The notes under the pieces: generated by a model | Databases searched by the model: none | The model's input: the letters and a program-made list of their open reading frames with translations, nothing else | What the model was told of the DNA's origin: nothing | DNA from: Dokdonella_A ginsengisoli | GTDB taxonomy: Bacteria; Pseudomonadota; Gammaproteobacteria; Xanthomonadales; Rhodanobacteraceae | DNA length: 64,000 bases | Reading direction: 5' to 3' | Assembly (NCBI RefSeq): GCF_042652785.1 | Contig: NZ_JBHSHD010000003.1 | Span: 310,001 to 374,000, forward strand | Made by a program: the position numbers and the translations under genes | Shown: positions 42,865-53,935 of the stretch, piece by piece | Layout of the letters: each line of letters opens with the position of its first letter | How positions within the stretch are numbered: the stretch's first letter is position 1

Positions 42865-43734
42865 ATGATCGATCTGGACTGGCTGCACGAAGCGGCGCTT
42901 CTGATTCCGCTGACCGGCCTGCTCGGCCTGCTGGTCGGCAGCTTTTTGAACGTCGTCATCCTGCGCCTGCCACGCCGGCTGGAACACGAATGGCAGCAGC
43001 AGGCGCGCGAACTGCTCGGCACGGAAGGCGAGGTCGCGCAGCCGCCGCCCGATCTCGTCTTCACCGGCTCGCACTGCCCGCAGTGCAAGCACAAGCTGTC
43101 GGCGCTCGACAACATTCCGCTGCTCAGCTGGCTCGCGCTACGCGGCCGCTGCCGCTACTGCAAAGCGCCGATTTCCTGGCAGTACCCCTTGGTGGAACTG
43201 CTCACCGCGCTCGCTTCGGCCGCGATCGCCTGGAAGTTCGGCTTCGGCTGGCCGCTGGCGGCCGGACTGGTCTTCAGCTGGATCCTGATTGCAGCGTCCG
43301 GCATCGATGCGCGCACGCAATTGCTGCCCGACCAGCTGACCCTGCCCCTGCTCTGGCTCGGCCTGCTGCTCTCGCTCGTGCCTGTGTTCGTGACGCCCTC
43401 GGCCGCGATCGTGGGAGCCGCGATCGGCTATCTGAGCCTCTGGTCCGTGTTCTGGCTGTTCAAGCTCGCGACCGGCAAGGAAGGCATGGGCTACGGCGAC
43501 TTCAAGCTGCTCGGCGCGCTCGGTGCATGGATGGGCGCCACAGCCCTGCTGCCGATCATCCTGCTCTCCGCCCTGGTCGGCGCCGTCGTCGGCGGACTGC
43601 TGCTCGCGCTGCGCGGCCAGGATCGCAGCACGCCGATCCCCTTCGGTCCCTTCATCGCCGCGGCCGGCTGGGCCTGGTTCGTGTTCGGCGACCGGCTCGG
43701 CGGCTTCTACGCGAACCTGTTCGGGATGCAATGA
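42865..43734 (+). CDS. pilD: Prepilin peptidase / N-methyltransferase PilD
   Basis: 289 residues. About eight membrane helices; cytoplasmic zinc-binding loop with C-P-Q-C (71, 74) and C-R-Y-C (96, 99); aspartyl protease residues Asp148 (SGIDARTQLLPD) and Asp212 (GYGDFKLLG). It cleaves the PilA leader after Gly and methylates Phe1. ATG 42865 is 9 bases after pilC. Confidence 0.96.
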   Translation: MIDLDWLHEAALLIPLTGLLGLLVGSFLNVVILRLPRRLEHEWQQQARELLGTEGEVAQPPPDLVFTGSHCPQCKHKLSALDNIPLLSWLALRGRCRYCKAPISWQYPLVELLTALASAAIAWKFGFGWPLAAGLVFSWILIAASGIDARTQLLPDQLTLPLLWLGLLLSLVPVFVTPSAAIVGAAIGYLSLWSVFWLFKLATGKEGMGYGDFKLLGALGAWMGATALLPIILLSALVGAVVGGLLLALRGQDRSTPIPFGPFIAAAGWAWFVFGDRLGGFYANLFGMQ

Positions 43735-43765
43735 AAACGGCCGGCTGCACCGCGCGACGCAGCCG

Positions 43766-43771
43766 TATACT
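43766..43771 (+). promoter_or_regulatory. -10 element abutting coaE (leaderless start possible)
   Basis: TATACT ends 6 bases before the coaE ATG, so transcription would begin at or next to the A of ATG. No clear -35 is present and no ribosome binding site precedes the gene. Confidence 0.45.
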
Positions 43772-43777
43772 CGCGCG

Positions 43778-44398
43778 ATGCACGCCCCTCCTTACGTCGT
43801 CGCGCTGACCGGCGGCATCGCCAGCGGCAAGTCGGCTGTGGCCGAACGTTTCGAGAAGCTCGGCGTCGAAGTGATCGACGCCGACCGGGTCGCGCGCGAA
43901 CTCGTCGCGCCGGGCCAGCCGTCCCTGGACGAGATCGCTACCGCATTCGGCGCCGACGTGCTCGACGCGAGCGGCGCGCTCGATCGCCGCAAGATGCGCG
44001 AGCGAGTGTTCGCCGACCCGACCGCACGCCGCCGGCTGGAGGCGATCCTGCATCCGCGCGTCCGCTCCACCTTGCGCGAGCGCGCACAGCGAAGCACCGG
44101 CCCCTACGTCCTGCTGGCGATTCCCCTGCTCACCGAGAGCGACGGCTACGACTGGATCGACCGCGTGCTCGTCGTCGACGTGCCGCGCGAAACGCAACGC
44201 GAGCGATTGATCGCGAGGGACGGCATCACGCCGCAACTCGCCGACGCGATGCTCGACGCGCAGGCAAGCCGCGAACGGCGGCTCGCGATCGCCGATGACG
44301 TCGTCGACAACGACGGTGCCCTGTCCGACCTGGATGCGCAGGTCGCCGACCTGCATCGGCGTTATCTGGCCGAGGCGCGGAAGCTCGCGTCTCGCTAG
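43778..44398 (+). CDS. coaE: Dephospho-CoA kinase
   Basis: 206 residues. P-loop TGGIASGKSAV (about 11-21), the DADRVARELV segment and the LLTESDGYDWIDRVLVVDVP core are typical of CoaE, which phosphorylates dephospho-CoA in the last step of CoA synthesis. It follows pilD by 43 bases, the conserved pilD-coaE order of gammaproteobacteria. It is convergent with the membrane-protein gene, 10 bases between stops. Confidence 0.96.
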   Translation: MHAPPYVVALTGGIASGKSAVAERFEKLGVEVIDADRVARELVAPGQPSLDEIATAFGADVLDASGALDRRKMRERVFADPTARRRLEAILHPRVRSTLRERAQRSTGPYVLLAIPLLTESDGYDWIDRVLVVDVPRETQRERLIARDGITPQLADAMLDAQASRERRLAIADDVVDNDGALSDLDAQVADLHRRYLAEARKLASR

Positions 44399-44408
44399 GC
44401 GACGATCT

Positions 44409-45311
44409 TCACGCGGAGGTTTCCGCGCGGTCGCGCAGACCGAAACCGATCCCCGCCAGCAAGGCATCCGCACCGATCGTAACCAGACGATAGGCGAACG
44501 CGATGGCGAGCGCCTCCGCTTCGCCGAGCACCGGCCCCAGGCCCAGAACCAGCACCGCCTCGCGCAGGCCGAGCCCTCCCGGTGCTCCCGGCGTCACGTA
44601 GCCCGCGATCCACGCCAGCGCGAGCCAGCCGCACCAGGCCGCGAACGGCAGCAGATCGGGTTGCGCGCAGAGCAGGCGCAGCGCGGAAGCGGCGAGCAGG
44701 AAAAAACCCACGTCGATCGTGAATACCATCGCGAATGCCGACAGGGTTCGTGACACGCGCGCATCGGCCGAACCGAACCGGCGCATCGCGAAGGCGCCGG
44801 CAAGAGCGACGGCAATCGCCACCAGAGGCGCCGCGCGTACTACCCAGCGCAGCCACGGCGTCACCGACTCCAGTCGCGGATCGGCGGCGACCCCGGAAGC
44901 GAGCGTCGCCGCCGCGGCGACGAGCAGAATCGATTCGAATGCCAGCGCGCCGCCGAGCGCGCGATGGCCGAGTCCTTCGCGGCGTGCGGCGACGTGCCGG
45001 TACGCGAAGTGGAAGACGTTCCCCGGCAGGTACTTCGCCAGCTGCGAACGCAGGTGCGCGACGAACAGCGGTCTTGCGTGCACCGGCGACGCAGCCGCCG
45101 CTCGTGCGAGCAGGACCCAGGCGAAACCGAGCGCGGCGGCACCGATGCCGTAGAGGACGAGCGCGGCGCCGAAGGCGGGGACGGAGATCTTCGTCAGGCG
45201 CTCGACCAGCACGTCGCCGAGCTGGAAACCGCGCCGGAGCAGCAAGGCCGCCGCGATCACGCACAGTACCGCGCCGGCGAGACCGGCCGCGCGCTTCAGC
45301 GCCGGCGACAC
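44409..45311 (-). CDS. Flippase-like membrane protein (UPF0104/LPG-synthase-TM family)
   Basis: About 300 residues with seven or eight membrane helices. The segment YVTPGAPGGLGLREAVL near residue 230 is the hallmark of the UPF0104/YbhN, AglD2 and lysylphosphatidylglycerol-synthase membrane domain, proposed to flip lipid-linked substrates. The start is uncertain: GTG 45311 (used) or GTG 45326, both overlapping the methyltransferase gene and without a clear binding site. It is the last gene of the GT-methyltransferase operon. The substrate is unknown. Confidence 0.7.
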   Translation of the reverse strand: MSPALKRAAGLAGAVLCVIAAALLLRRGFQLGDVLVERLTKISVPAFGAALVLYGIGAAALGFAWVLLARAAAASPVHARPLFVAHLRSQLAKYLPGNVFHFAYRHVAARREGLGHRALGGALAFESILLVAAAATLASGVAADPRLESVTPWLRWVVRAAPLVAIAVALAGAFAMRRFGSADARVSRTLSAFAMVFTIDVGFFLLAASALRLLCAQPDLLPFAAWCGWLALAWIAGYVTPGAPGGLGLREAVLVLGLGPVLGEAEALAIAFAYRLVTIGADALLAGIGFGLRDRAETSA

Positions 45312-45907
45312 AACGCCATGGTCCACGGCAGCGGCGTGCGCACTTCGACGACGTCGAAGCGCCCTGCGAGCAGTTCGAGAAAGCCCCGCCGGCTCCAATG
45401 GTTGAGATGTCCGGGCGTGTTGCCCAGCGCACCGAGATACTTGCCGCGCGCCATGTTCAGCACGCGCCACAAGGGCTCGCGCGGAACGCTCGTCAACAGA
45501 TAGGGCTGCGCGAGCCGGGCGAGAATGTCGACGCCGAGCTGCGGATCGTCCAGATGCTCCAGCACCTCGCAGCAGACCACGAAGGGAGCGGCTTCGTGCG
45601 CCACGTCGATGGTCTCGATCGGCTGCGTCCAGAACGTCGCCTCCGCGCCGGCCTGCGCCGCGCGCGAGCGCGCCTCGTCGACGATCTCGGCGGAGATGTC
45701 GCAGCCGCGCACGCGGAAACCGCGCCGCACGAGCCGGATCGACAGCTCTCCTTCACCGCAGCCGATTTCCAGCGCATTGGACACCGGCACGCGCGCGGCA
45801 AGGCCGTCGAAAGCGTCGAGGAAGCCCTGCATCAGCCGCCGCGCGATCGGATTGGCCGTGCGGTATTTGTCGTAGTAGTTGCCGGCCGGCTGGGCATGAT
45901 CGTTCAT
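45296..45907 (-). CDS. Class I SAM-dependent methyltransferase
   Basis: 203 residues. The SAM-binding glycine motif ALEIGCGEGELSIRL (about residues 45-59), the acidic D-I-S-A-E after the second strand and VVCCEVLEHLDDP are typical of Methyltransf_11/23 enzymes. The C-terminal region (GHLNHWSRRGFLELL) resembles sugar or lipid methyltransferases in glycan clusters, but the substrate cannot be read from the sequence. Its ATG overlaps the glycosyltransferase stop by 4 bases. Confidence 0.82.
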   Translation of the reverse strand: MNDHAQPAGNYYDKYRTANPIARRLMQGFLDAFDGLAARVPVSNALEIGCGEGELSIRLVRRGFRVRGCDISAEIVDEARSRAAQAGAEATFWTQPIETIDVAHEAAPFVVCCEVLEHLDDPQLGVDILARLAQPYLLTSVPREPLWRVLNMARGKYLGALGNTPGHLNHWSRRGFLELLAGRFDVVEVRTPLPWTMALCRRR

Positions 45908-46893
45908 TGCAGTCGCTCCGCCGTGCCCGATCCCGCCTCGGGCGGCGCGGAGTGCAGCACGTCCTCGAGCTGCCGCACGCGCCAGTCGATGCCTTCGAGC
46001 AGGCGGCGGTTGACGCCGAGCAGGTCGGCGACGAAGCCGAGCATCAGCGCGATCAGCCCGATCGTGATCGAGGCCGCCGCGAGCAGGGCCGATTGCACGT
46101 GGCCGGCGCCGTCGCCGGCGAACTTGTGCGCCAGATACCAGCCGCCGAAACCGAAGCCGAGCAACAGGAAGAACGAGGCGATCAGCGAAAAGAACACCAG
46201 CGGCCGGTAGGTGGCGAAGATGCGCACGATGGTCGTGGCCGAACGCCAGACGTAGCGGCCGATGCTCTTGACCAGGCGCGACGGACGCAGATCCGGATTC
46301 GTGCGGATCGGCACCGACAGCACGCGGATGTTGCTGTGCCCGGCCTGGATGATCGTCTCCAGCGTGTAGGTGTAGGCGCTGAACACGTTGAGCCGCTGCG
46401 CGGCCTCGCGCGTGAATGCACGGAAGCCGCTCGGCGCGTCGACGACCTCGGTGTTGCTGGCCAAGCGCACGACCCAGCTGCCCACTTCCTGCAGGCGCTT
46501 CTTCAACCACGAGAAGTGTTCGGTCTCGGCGATCGGGCGCGCGCCGATCACCATTTCCGCGCGGCCCTCGATGATCGGCCGCACCAGCGTCTCGATGTCG
46601 CGCGCGTCGTACTGGTTGTCGGCGTCGGTGTTGACGATGATGTCCGCGCCGCCGGCGACCGCGGCGTCCAGCCCGGTCATGAACGCGGCGGCCAGGCCAC
46701 GATTCACCGGATGGCGCACGACCCGGTCGGCGCCGAGGGAGCGCGCGACCGCGGCCGTGTCGTCACTGGAGCCGTCGTCGACGATCAGCCATTCGACGAC
46801 GTCGCAGCCGGCGACTTCGCGCGGCAGCTGCGGCATCGCGTGCGGCAGCGACTCCGCTTCGTTGTAGCACGGGATTTGGATGACGAGCTTCAT
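45904..46893 (-). CDS. Family 2 glycosyltransferase, polyprenyl-phosphate type
   Basis: 329 residues. GT-A domain with IPCYNEAESLP, the IVDDGSSDDT motif and the DADNQYD motif, typical of DPM1/GtrB/ArnC-type enzymes that load a sugar onto polyprenyl phosphate. Two C-terminal membrane helices (about 230-255 and 270-295) and a short tail follow. It heads a three-gene operon with overlapping stops and starts, suggesting that the sugar-lipid is methylated and flipped by the next two proteins. No ribosome binding site is clear before ATG 46893. Confidence 0.85.
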   Translation of the reverse strand: MKLVIQIPCYNEAESLPHAMPQLPREVAGCDVVEWLIVDDGSSDDTAAVARSLGADRVVRHPVNRGLAAAFMTGLDAAVAGGADIIVNTDADNQYDARDIETLVRPIIEGRAEMVIGARPIAETEHFSWLKKRLQEVGSWVVRLASNTEVVDAPSGFRAFTREAAQRLNVFSAYTYTLETIIQAGHSNIRVLSVPIRTNPDLRPSRLVKSIGRYVWRSATTIVRIFATYRPLVFFSLIASFFLLLGFGFGGWYLAHKFAGDGAGHVQSALLAAASITIGLIALMLGFVADLLGVNRRLLEGIDWRVRQLEDVLHSAPPEAGSGTAERLQ

Positions 46894-46926
46894 GGAAGGC
46901 GGCGCACTCCCCGGGGGCGACTTTGC

Positions 46927-46932
46927 ATGATA
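46927..46932 (-). promoter_or_regulatory. -10 element upstream of the glycosyltransferase operon
   Basis: TATCAT on the minus strand, 33 bases before the ATG; the -35 is weak (GTGCAA with a 16-base spacer). Confidence 0.35.
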
Positions 46933-47020
46933 ACCAAGCGACGCCGGCTTGCACCCCCCGGCCGCCGGCAGGACCGCTCCGCTACCGCGGCGCGCACGCC
47001 CCGCTCCGCACGCGCGCTGC

Positions 47021-48001
47021 CTAGGCGTCCCACAAGGCGCGGATCGCGGCGACTCCCTGCGCCCCGCTGACCTGGGCGGCATCGACGTCGTCGATCTCCA
47101 TGCCGCCCAGCGCGTAGATCGGCAGGGCGGTGGTGGCGGCGAGATCGGCGAATCCTTCCCAGCCCAGCGTCGCAGCGCCCTCGTGGCTGGCGGTCGGGAA
47201 CACCGGCCCCAGCGTGACGAAATCCGCGCCGATGCGCGCCGCCTGCGCCAGCTCCGCGGCATCGTGGCAGGACACGCCGACCCAGCGATCGGCCGGCAGC
47301 GGACGCTGCGTCAACGTCGCCGCGATCGCCGCCGGCAGGTGCACACCGTCGAGCCCGAGCACGGCGGAGAGCTTCCAGTCCGCATTCAGCAGCAGCTGCG
47401 CGCCGTAGTCGCGGCACAGGTTGCGCGCGCTGCGCGCAACGCGCGCGAGGCGGTCGCTGGGCCAGCCGGGCAGGCGCAGCTGAATCAGGCGCACGCCCTT
47501 GCGGCAGGCGCGCTCGATGCCGCGCACGACCGTATCGGTTTCGTCCGGCGGCAGCGGCGGCGTGATGAGATAGCGATCGGGGAGACGCAGCGCGGTGATG
47601 ACCGGCCGGTCGGCCGCCGGCATCGGCAGGCGCGCCAGATCGTCGATCTCGGCCCAGGCCAGCGGCTGGCTTTCGCGCGCGAGCACGATGCCCGAGTGGG
47701 CGGAAACCTGCCAGACGTCGAGCAGGATGCGCTGCTCGGGGTAATCGTGCGGCACCGCGATCAGCGGCCGCGCGGATTCGACCACCACGCCCAGTTCCTC
47801 GCGCAATTCGCGCGCGAGTGCGTCGATCGGAAGCTCGCCGTCCTCGCACTTGCCGCCAGGAAACTCCCACATCCCGGCCAGGTGCTTGCCGGCGGGCCGC
47901 TGCGCGATCAGCACGCGGCCGTGCGTGTCGCGCAGCACGCCGGCGACGACGTGAAGTCGCGCGGACGTCGACTCAGCGGAAATCCACGCCTCCGCTTGCA
48001 T
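47021..48001 (-). CDS. MutT-type Nudix hydrolase fused to a ThiE-like domain
   Basis: 326 residues. The N-terminal Nudix domain (about 15-140) has a full Nudix box (G-x5-E-x7-R-E-L-R-E-E-L-G). The C-terminal half (about 145-326) is a TIM-barrel of the thiamine-phosphate synthase family (LIQLRLPGW, VSCHDAAELAQAARIGADFVTLGPVF). This fusion is known in gammaproteobacteria near secA: the MutT half cleans 8-oxo-dGTP, while the ThiE-like half is of unclear activity. The stop is TAG at 47021. Confidence 0.93.
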   Translation of the reverse strand: MQAEAWISAESTSARLHVVAGVLRDTHGRVLIAQRPAGKHLAGMWEFPGGKCEDGELPIDALARELREELGVVVESARPLIAVPHDYPEQRILLDVWQVSAHSGIVLARESQPLAWAEIDDLARLPMPAADRPVITALRLPDRYLITPPLPPDETDTVVRGIERACRKGVRLIQLRLPGWPSDRLARVARSARNLCRDYGAQLLLNADWKLSAVLGLDGVHLPAAIAATLTQRPLPADRWVGVSCHDAAELAQAARIGADFVTLGPVFPTASHEGAATLGWEGFADLAATTALPIYALGGMEIDDVDAAQVSGAQGVAAIRALWDA

Positions 48002-48031
48002 CCGGTCTTCCCCGAGAGGACGCGAGCCGGA

Positions 48032-50794
<2,763 letters not shown>

Positions 50795-51094
50795 GGATGG
50801 TCTTCGACTGAGAGTGCGGAAAGCGCGCCGGAAGCGGCGCGGTTGGTGAATCCGGCCAACCCGGTCTTGCGGCAAGCGGATCGCGATCAGCGGCGAACTC
50901 GCAATGATACGGCGTGGCCGGCGCAATACAAAGCCAGCTTTGTGCGGCCGGCGGCGCTTTCAAGGCGTCCGGGCGATGGGAATCCGGCGCCGCGCCCGGA
51001 AGCAGGCGGCCCGGGCGGCCCTTGCCGAGCCACAGCACTCTCAAGCGGTTCCAGCTAGGCGCAGGTCTCGGCGATCCGGGACGGATCGCGCCGG
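50795..51094. other. Intergenic region before secA
   Basis: 300 bases between the M23 peptidase stop and the secA start. It contains the promoter listed separately; no SecM-like leader peptide with an arrest sequence is seen on the minus strand. Confidence 0.5.
50904..50931 (-). promoter_or_regulatory. Promoter of secA
   Basis: On the minus strand TTGTAT (50931-50926), 16-base spacer, TATCAT (50909-50904). The -10 matches the consensus at five of six bases. The predicted leader is about 100 bases. Confidence 0.55.
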
Positions 51095-52036
51095 TTACAC
51101 CCGCGTGGCGCGCTTGGACTTGACGTAGATCAGCGGATTGACCGCACGACCGTTCAGCCAGACCTCGAAATGGCAGTGCGGACCGGTCGAGCGCCCGGTC
51201 GAGCCGACCTTGGCGATGGTCTGGCCGGCGTGCACGCGCGTGCCGACTTCGGCGACGTTGACGGAATTGTGCGCGTAGCGCGTCATGTAGCCGTTGCCGT
51301 GGTCAATTTCGACGACGTTGCCATAACCGCTGCGTACCCCGGACCAGGTGACGACGCCGTCGGCGACCGCGTTCACGTTGGAACCGAGCGGAGCGTCGAA
51401 ATCGAGCCCCAGGTGCGTGGCCGCATGGCCGTCGAGCGGATCGGTGCGCGCGCCGAAACCCGAGGAGATGTAGCCCTGCGCGACCGGCATGCCGCTCGGC
51501 AGCAGCGCGTTGTCGATCTTGCGGTCACGCAGCAGGTTCTCCAGCACCCCGAGCTGCGCCTCCTGGCGGTCGAACTCGGCGCGCAGGCTGTCGACGCCGT
51601 TCTGGATCGGCAGCGAGGTCGCGACCAGGCCGGCCGATTCCTCCGGACCGCCCAGGGCCGGCGCGGAAGCGAAATCGAATTCGCCGTCGTCGAGCTTGCC
51701 GACCTGGGTCAGGCGGTCGCCGAGCGCGTTCAGGCGCGTCGCCTGCGCCTGCAGGCGGCCCAGCTGCACGGCCAGGGCGTCCAGGCTGCGATGCGAGTCG
51801 TTGTCGAGATTGGCCAGCTGCTCGCGCTGGTGGCTCAGGGTCTCGCGCAGATCGGCCAGTTCGTGCGCGGCCGGCCCGATGGAGCCGCCGAACAGCACCG
51901 CCGTGCCGAAACCCAGGGCTAACAGCCCGACGATGCAGGCGCTGCCCGCGACCAGTGCCAGCAGGCGGATGCGCCGGCTGCCCAGATCGATGCGACGTGG
52001 TGCCGAGTGCGCATTGCCGACGATAATGATGTTCAT
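51095..52036 (-). CDS. Membrane-anchored M23 peptidase (LytM domain)
   Basis: 313 residues. One membrane helix (about 25-47), a coiled coil (about 60-160: LADLRETLSHQREQLANLDN) and a C-terminal M23 domain with the zinc ligands in HLGLDFDAP and HCHFEVW, so it is likely an active endopeptidase or at least keeps its metal site. It probably cuts peptide cross-links in the periplasm. It lies between secA and lpxC, a position that M23 genes hold in many Lysobacterales and Pseudomonas. The start ATG 52036 is only 27 bases from the divergent dciA start. Confidence 0.88.
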   Translation of the reverse strand: MNIIIVGNAHSAPRRIDLGSRRIRLLALVAGSACIVGLLALGFGTAVLFGGSIGPAAHELADLRETLSHQREQLANLDNDSHRSLDALAVQLGRLQAQATRLNALGDRLTQVGKLDDGEFDFASAPALGGPEESAGLVATSLPIQNGVDSLRAEFDRQEAQLGVLENLLRDRKIDNALLPSGMPVAQGYISSGFGARTDPLDGHAATHLGLDFDAPLGSNVNAVADGVVTWSGVRSGYGNVVEIDHGNGYMTRYAHNSVNVAEVGTRVHAGQTIAKVGSTGRSTGPHCHFEVWLNGRAVNPLIYVKSKRATRV

Positions 52037-52063
52037 GCTGCAGATGCCGAGTTCGTATTCGTC

Positions 52064-52528
52064 ATGTCGCCACGCCGCAATCCGCTCCTCGCCTCCGCCA
52101 CCGGCCCGAAGCCTGCGGCGGACTGCATCGCACTCGACGCGCTCGCGGATCGCGCGCGCGCGCTGGATGCGCTGGACCAGAGATTGCGATCCCTGTTGCC
52201 CGCCGCAGTCGCTCGCGAGACGCGTCTCGCGGACGTCCGTGACGGACGGATTGTCTTTCTGGCGTCCGATCCGACCTGGGCGAGCCGCATCAGGTTGCAT
52301 CAGGCAACCCTGCTGGCCGAAGCCCGCACCGCACTGGGCGGTACCGTCGAACGTTTCGCCGTGAAAGTGGCGCCCTTGCCGGCCGTTCCACCGGAACCGG
52401 CAAAGCCGAAACCGCTTTCTGCCGCCACCGCCCGCCATTTGCGAGCAGCGGCGAAAGCCCTTCCCGACCCGGAACTCCAGGCCCTTTATCTCCAACTGGC
52501 GTCCATCGCCACCGATGATTCCGACTAG
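52064..52528 (+). CDS. dciA: DciA (DUF721) replicative helicase loader
   Basis: 154 residues. The conserved core L-D-x-R-L-R-S-L-L-P-A-A-V and the segment I-V-F-L-A-S-D-P-T-W-A-S-R-I-R (about 40-90) match the DUF721/DciA family, the ancestral loader of DnaB. The tail is Pro/Ala-rich. ATG 52064 is chosen because an upstream in-frame start at 52007 would run into the M23 gene. Neighbourhood lpxC-dciA-secA supports the call. Confidence 0.8.
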   Translation: MSPRRNPLLASATGPKPAADCIALDALADRARALDALDQRLRSLLPAAVARETRLADVRDGRIVFLASDPTWASRIRLHQATLLAEARTALGGTVERFAVKVAPLPAVPPEPAKPKPLSAATARHLRAAAKALPDPELQALYLQLASIATDDSD

Positions 52529-52714
52529 GAGCCGGGGCGGCTCCCATTCCCCGCAACGGACTTCCTGGCGGAAGCCGATTCTTTTTCTTCTAGGGCCGGG
52601 CGTCGTGCCAGGGCCGTTCGGCGGACGCTTTGCGTTCCGGCCGCCACGGACGTCGCCGTCCGCGGGAACCCGGCGCCTCTCCTGCGCCGGGGAAACCTGC
52701 AATGTCGCCGCGAC

Positions 52715-53626
52715 TCAGATCGCCTGCGCCGGATGGGCGTAGGAAATCGGAGCCTCGCGTTCGTCCTCGAAACTGACTTCTTCCCAGGCCGCCTTGTCCG
52801 CCAGCAGCGTACGCAGCAGCTTGTTGTTCAATTCGTGGCCCGACTTGTAGCCGTAGAACGCGCCGATCAGGCTGTGTCCGAGCAGGTACAGGTCGCCGAT
52901 CGCGTCGAGGATCTTGTGCTTGACGAACTCGTCCTCGTAACGGAGGCCGTCCTCGTTCAGCACCCGATAGTCGTCGAGCACGATCGCGTTGTCCATCGAG
53001 CCGCCCAGCGCGAGATTCTTCTCGCGCAGCATCTCGATGTCGCGCATGAAGCCGAACGTGCGCGCGCGCGAGACTTCCTTGACGAACGAGGTCGTCGAGA
53101 AGTCGATCTCGCTGGTCGAGGAGCGCTTGGTGAACATCGGATGGTTGAAGTCGATCGAGAAGCCGACCTTGAAGCCGTCGAACGGCTCGAAGCGGGCCCA
53201 CTTGTCGCCGTCGCGGACGGTGACCGACTTCTTGATGCGGATGAAGCGCTTGGCCTTGGCCTGCTCCTCGATCCCCGCCGACTGCAGCAGGAAGACGAAG
53301 GGGCCGGAACTGCCGTCCATGATCGGCACTTCGGGCGCCGACAGGTCGACGTAGGCATTGTCGATGCCCAGGCCGGCCATCGCGGAAAGCAGGTGTTCGA
53401 TCGTGGCGATGCGGACGTCGCCCTTGACCAGGGTGGTCGAGAGGCGGGTGTCGCCGACGTTCTCGCAACTGGAGCGGATTTCGACGGGGTCCGGAAGGTC
53501 GACGCGGCGGAACACGATACCCGTATCCACCGCCGCGGGACGCAAGGTCATGTAGACCTTCTCGCCCGTGTGAAGACCTACGCCCGTCGCTCTGATGATG
53601 TTTTTGAGCGTGCGCTGTCTGATCAT
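52715..53626 (-). CDS. lpxC: UDP-3-O-acyl-N-acetylglucosamine deacetylase LpxC
   Basis: 303 residues. It begins MIRQRTLKNIIRATGVGLHT; zinc ligands His78 in TIEHLLSA, and His and Asp in FVKHKILDAIGDLYLLG, plus GHSLIGAFYG are intact. It commits UDP-GlcNAc to lipid A. The 309-base gap upstream contains an unusual inverted repeat. No strong ribosome binding site precedes ATG 53626. Confidence 0.97.
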   Translation of the reverse strand: MIRQRTLKNIIRATGVGLHTGEKVYMTLRPAAVDTGIVFRRVDLPDPVEIRSSCENVGDTRLSTTLVKGDVRIATIEHLLSAMAGLGIDNAYVDLSAPEVPIMDGSSGPFVFLLQSAGIEEQAKAKRFIRIKKSVTVRDGDKWARFEPFDGFKVGFSIDFNHPMFTKRSSTSEIDFSTTSFVKEVSRARTFGFMRDIEMLREKNLALGGSMDNAIVLDDYRVLNEDGLRYEDEFVKHKILDAIGDLYLLGHSLIGAFYGYKSGHELNNKLLRTLLADKAAWEEVSFEDEREAPISYAHPAQAI

Positions 53627-53717
53627 TTTTATGCGTTAACCCCTGGGGCAGGGCTGACAAAACGCGGACGAGACTAGCACAGTGAAGATGTGTAGAAAAG
53701 TTAAGCGATGTATGGAA

Positions 53718-53753
53718 CCGACAGAATGTCGCATTTTCGCAACATTCTGCCGG
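53718..53753. repeat. Long interrupted palindrome upstream of lpxC
   Basis: 15-base arms at 53718-53732 and 53739-53753 separated by ATTTTC. The arms differ at two positions, both compatible with G-U pairing in RNA of the minus strand. Core half-site ACATTCTG / CAGAATGT. It lies 92-127 bases upstream of the lpxC ATG and about 180 bases after ftsZ. No T run follows on either strand, so it is more like an operator or RNA hairpin than a terminator. Confidence 0.8.
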
Positions 53754-53827
53754 TCCATTTCGCGTCAAATCCTCGCCCCCTCGACGTCGACGAAACACGC
53801 CGTCGCGACGCCACGCGACAGCGCAAT

Positions 53828-53864
53828 CGAGCCGCGACGACGCGCCAAAGCGCGCCGCGGCTCG
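53828..53864 (-). terminator. Possible stem-loop terminator after ftsZ
   Basis: Outer arms CGAGCCGCG (53828-53836) and CGCGGCTCG (53856-53864) with an additional GCGC/GCGC inner pairing around CAAA. It lies 72 bases after the ftsZ stop. It has no T run; it may act as an mRNA stabiliser or Rho-linked structure instead. Confidence 0.4.
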
Positions 53865-53935
53865 CGTCGGCGTCCCCACGAAAGACGGGCGACGCGGACT
53901 ACCGGATGGGAATGTCTAGCGCAGCGATTGGCCCA

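Noticed and set aside
50795..51094. SecM-like arrest peptide upstream of secA
   Set aside because: No short frame with a signal peptide and arrest motif is present.
52529..52714. Terminators between convergent dciA and lpxC
   Set aside because: A small hairpin (GGAGCC/GGCTCC at about 52530-52546) exists, but no T run follows; not strong enough to call.
53718..53753. Rho-independent terminator of ftsZ
   Set aside because: No T run on either strand and about 180 bases from the stop.
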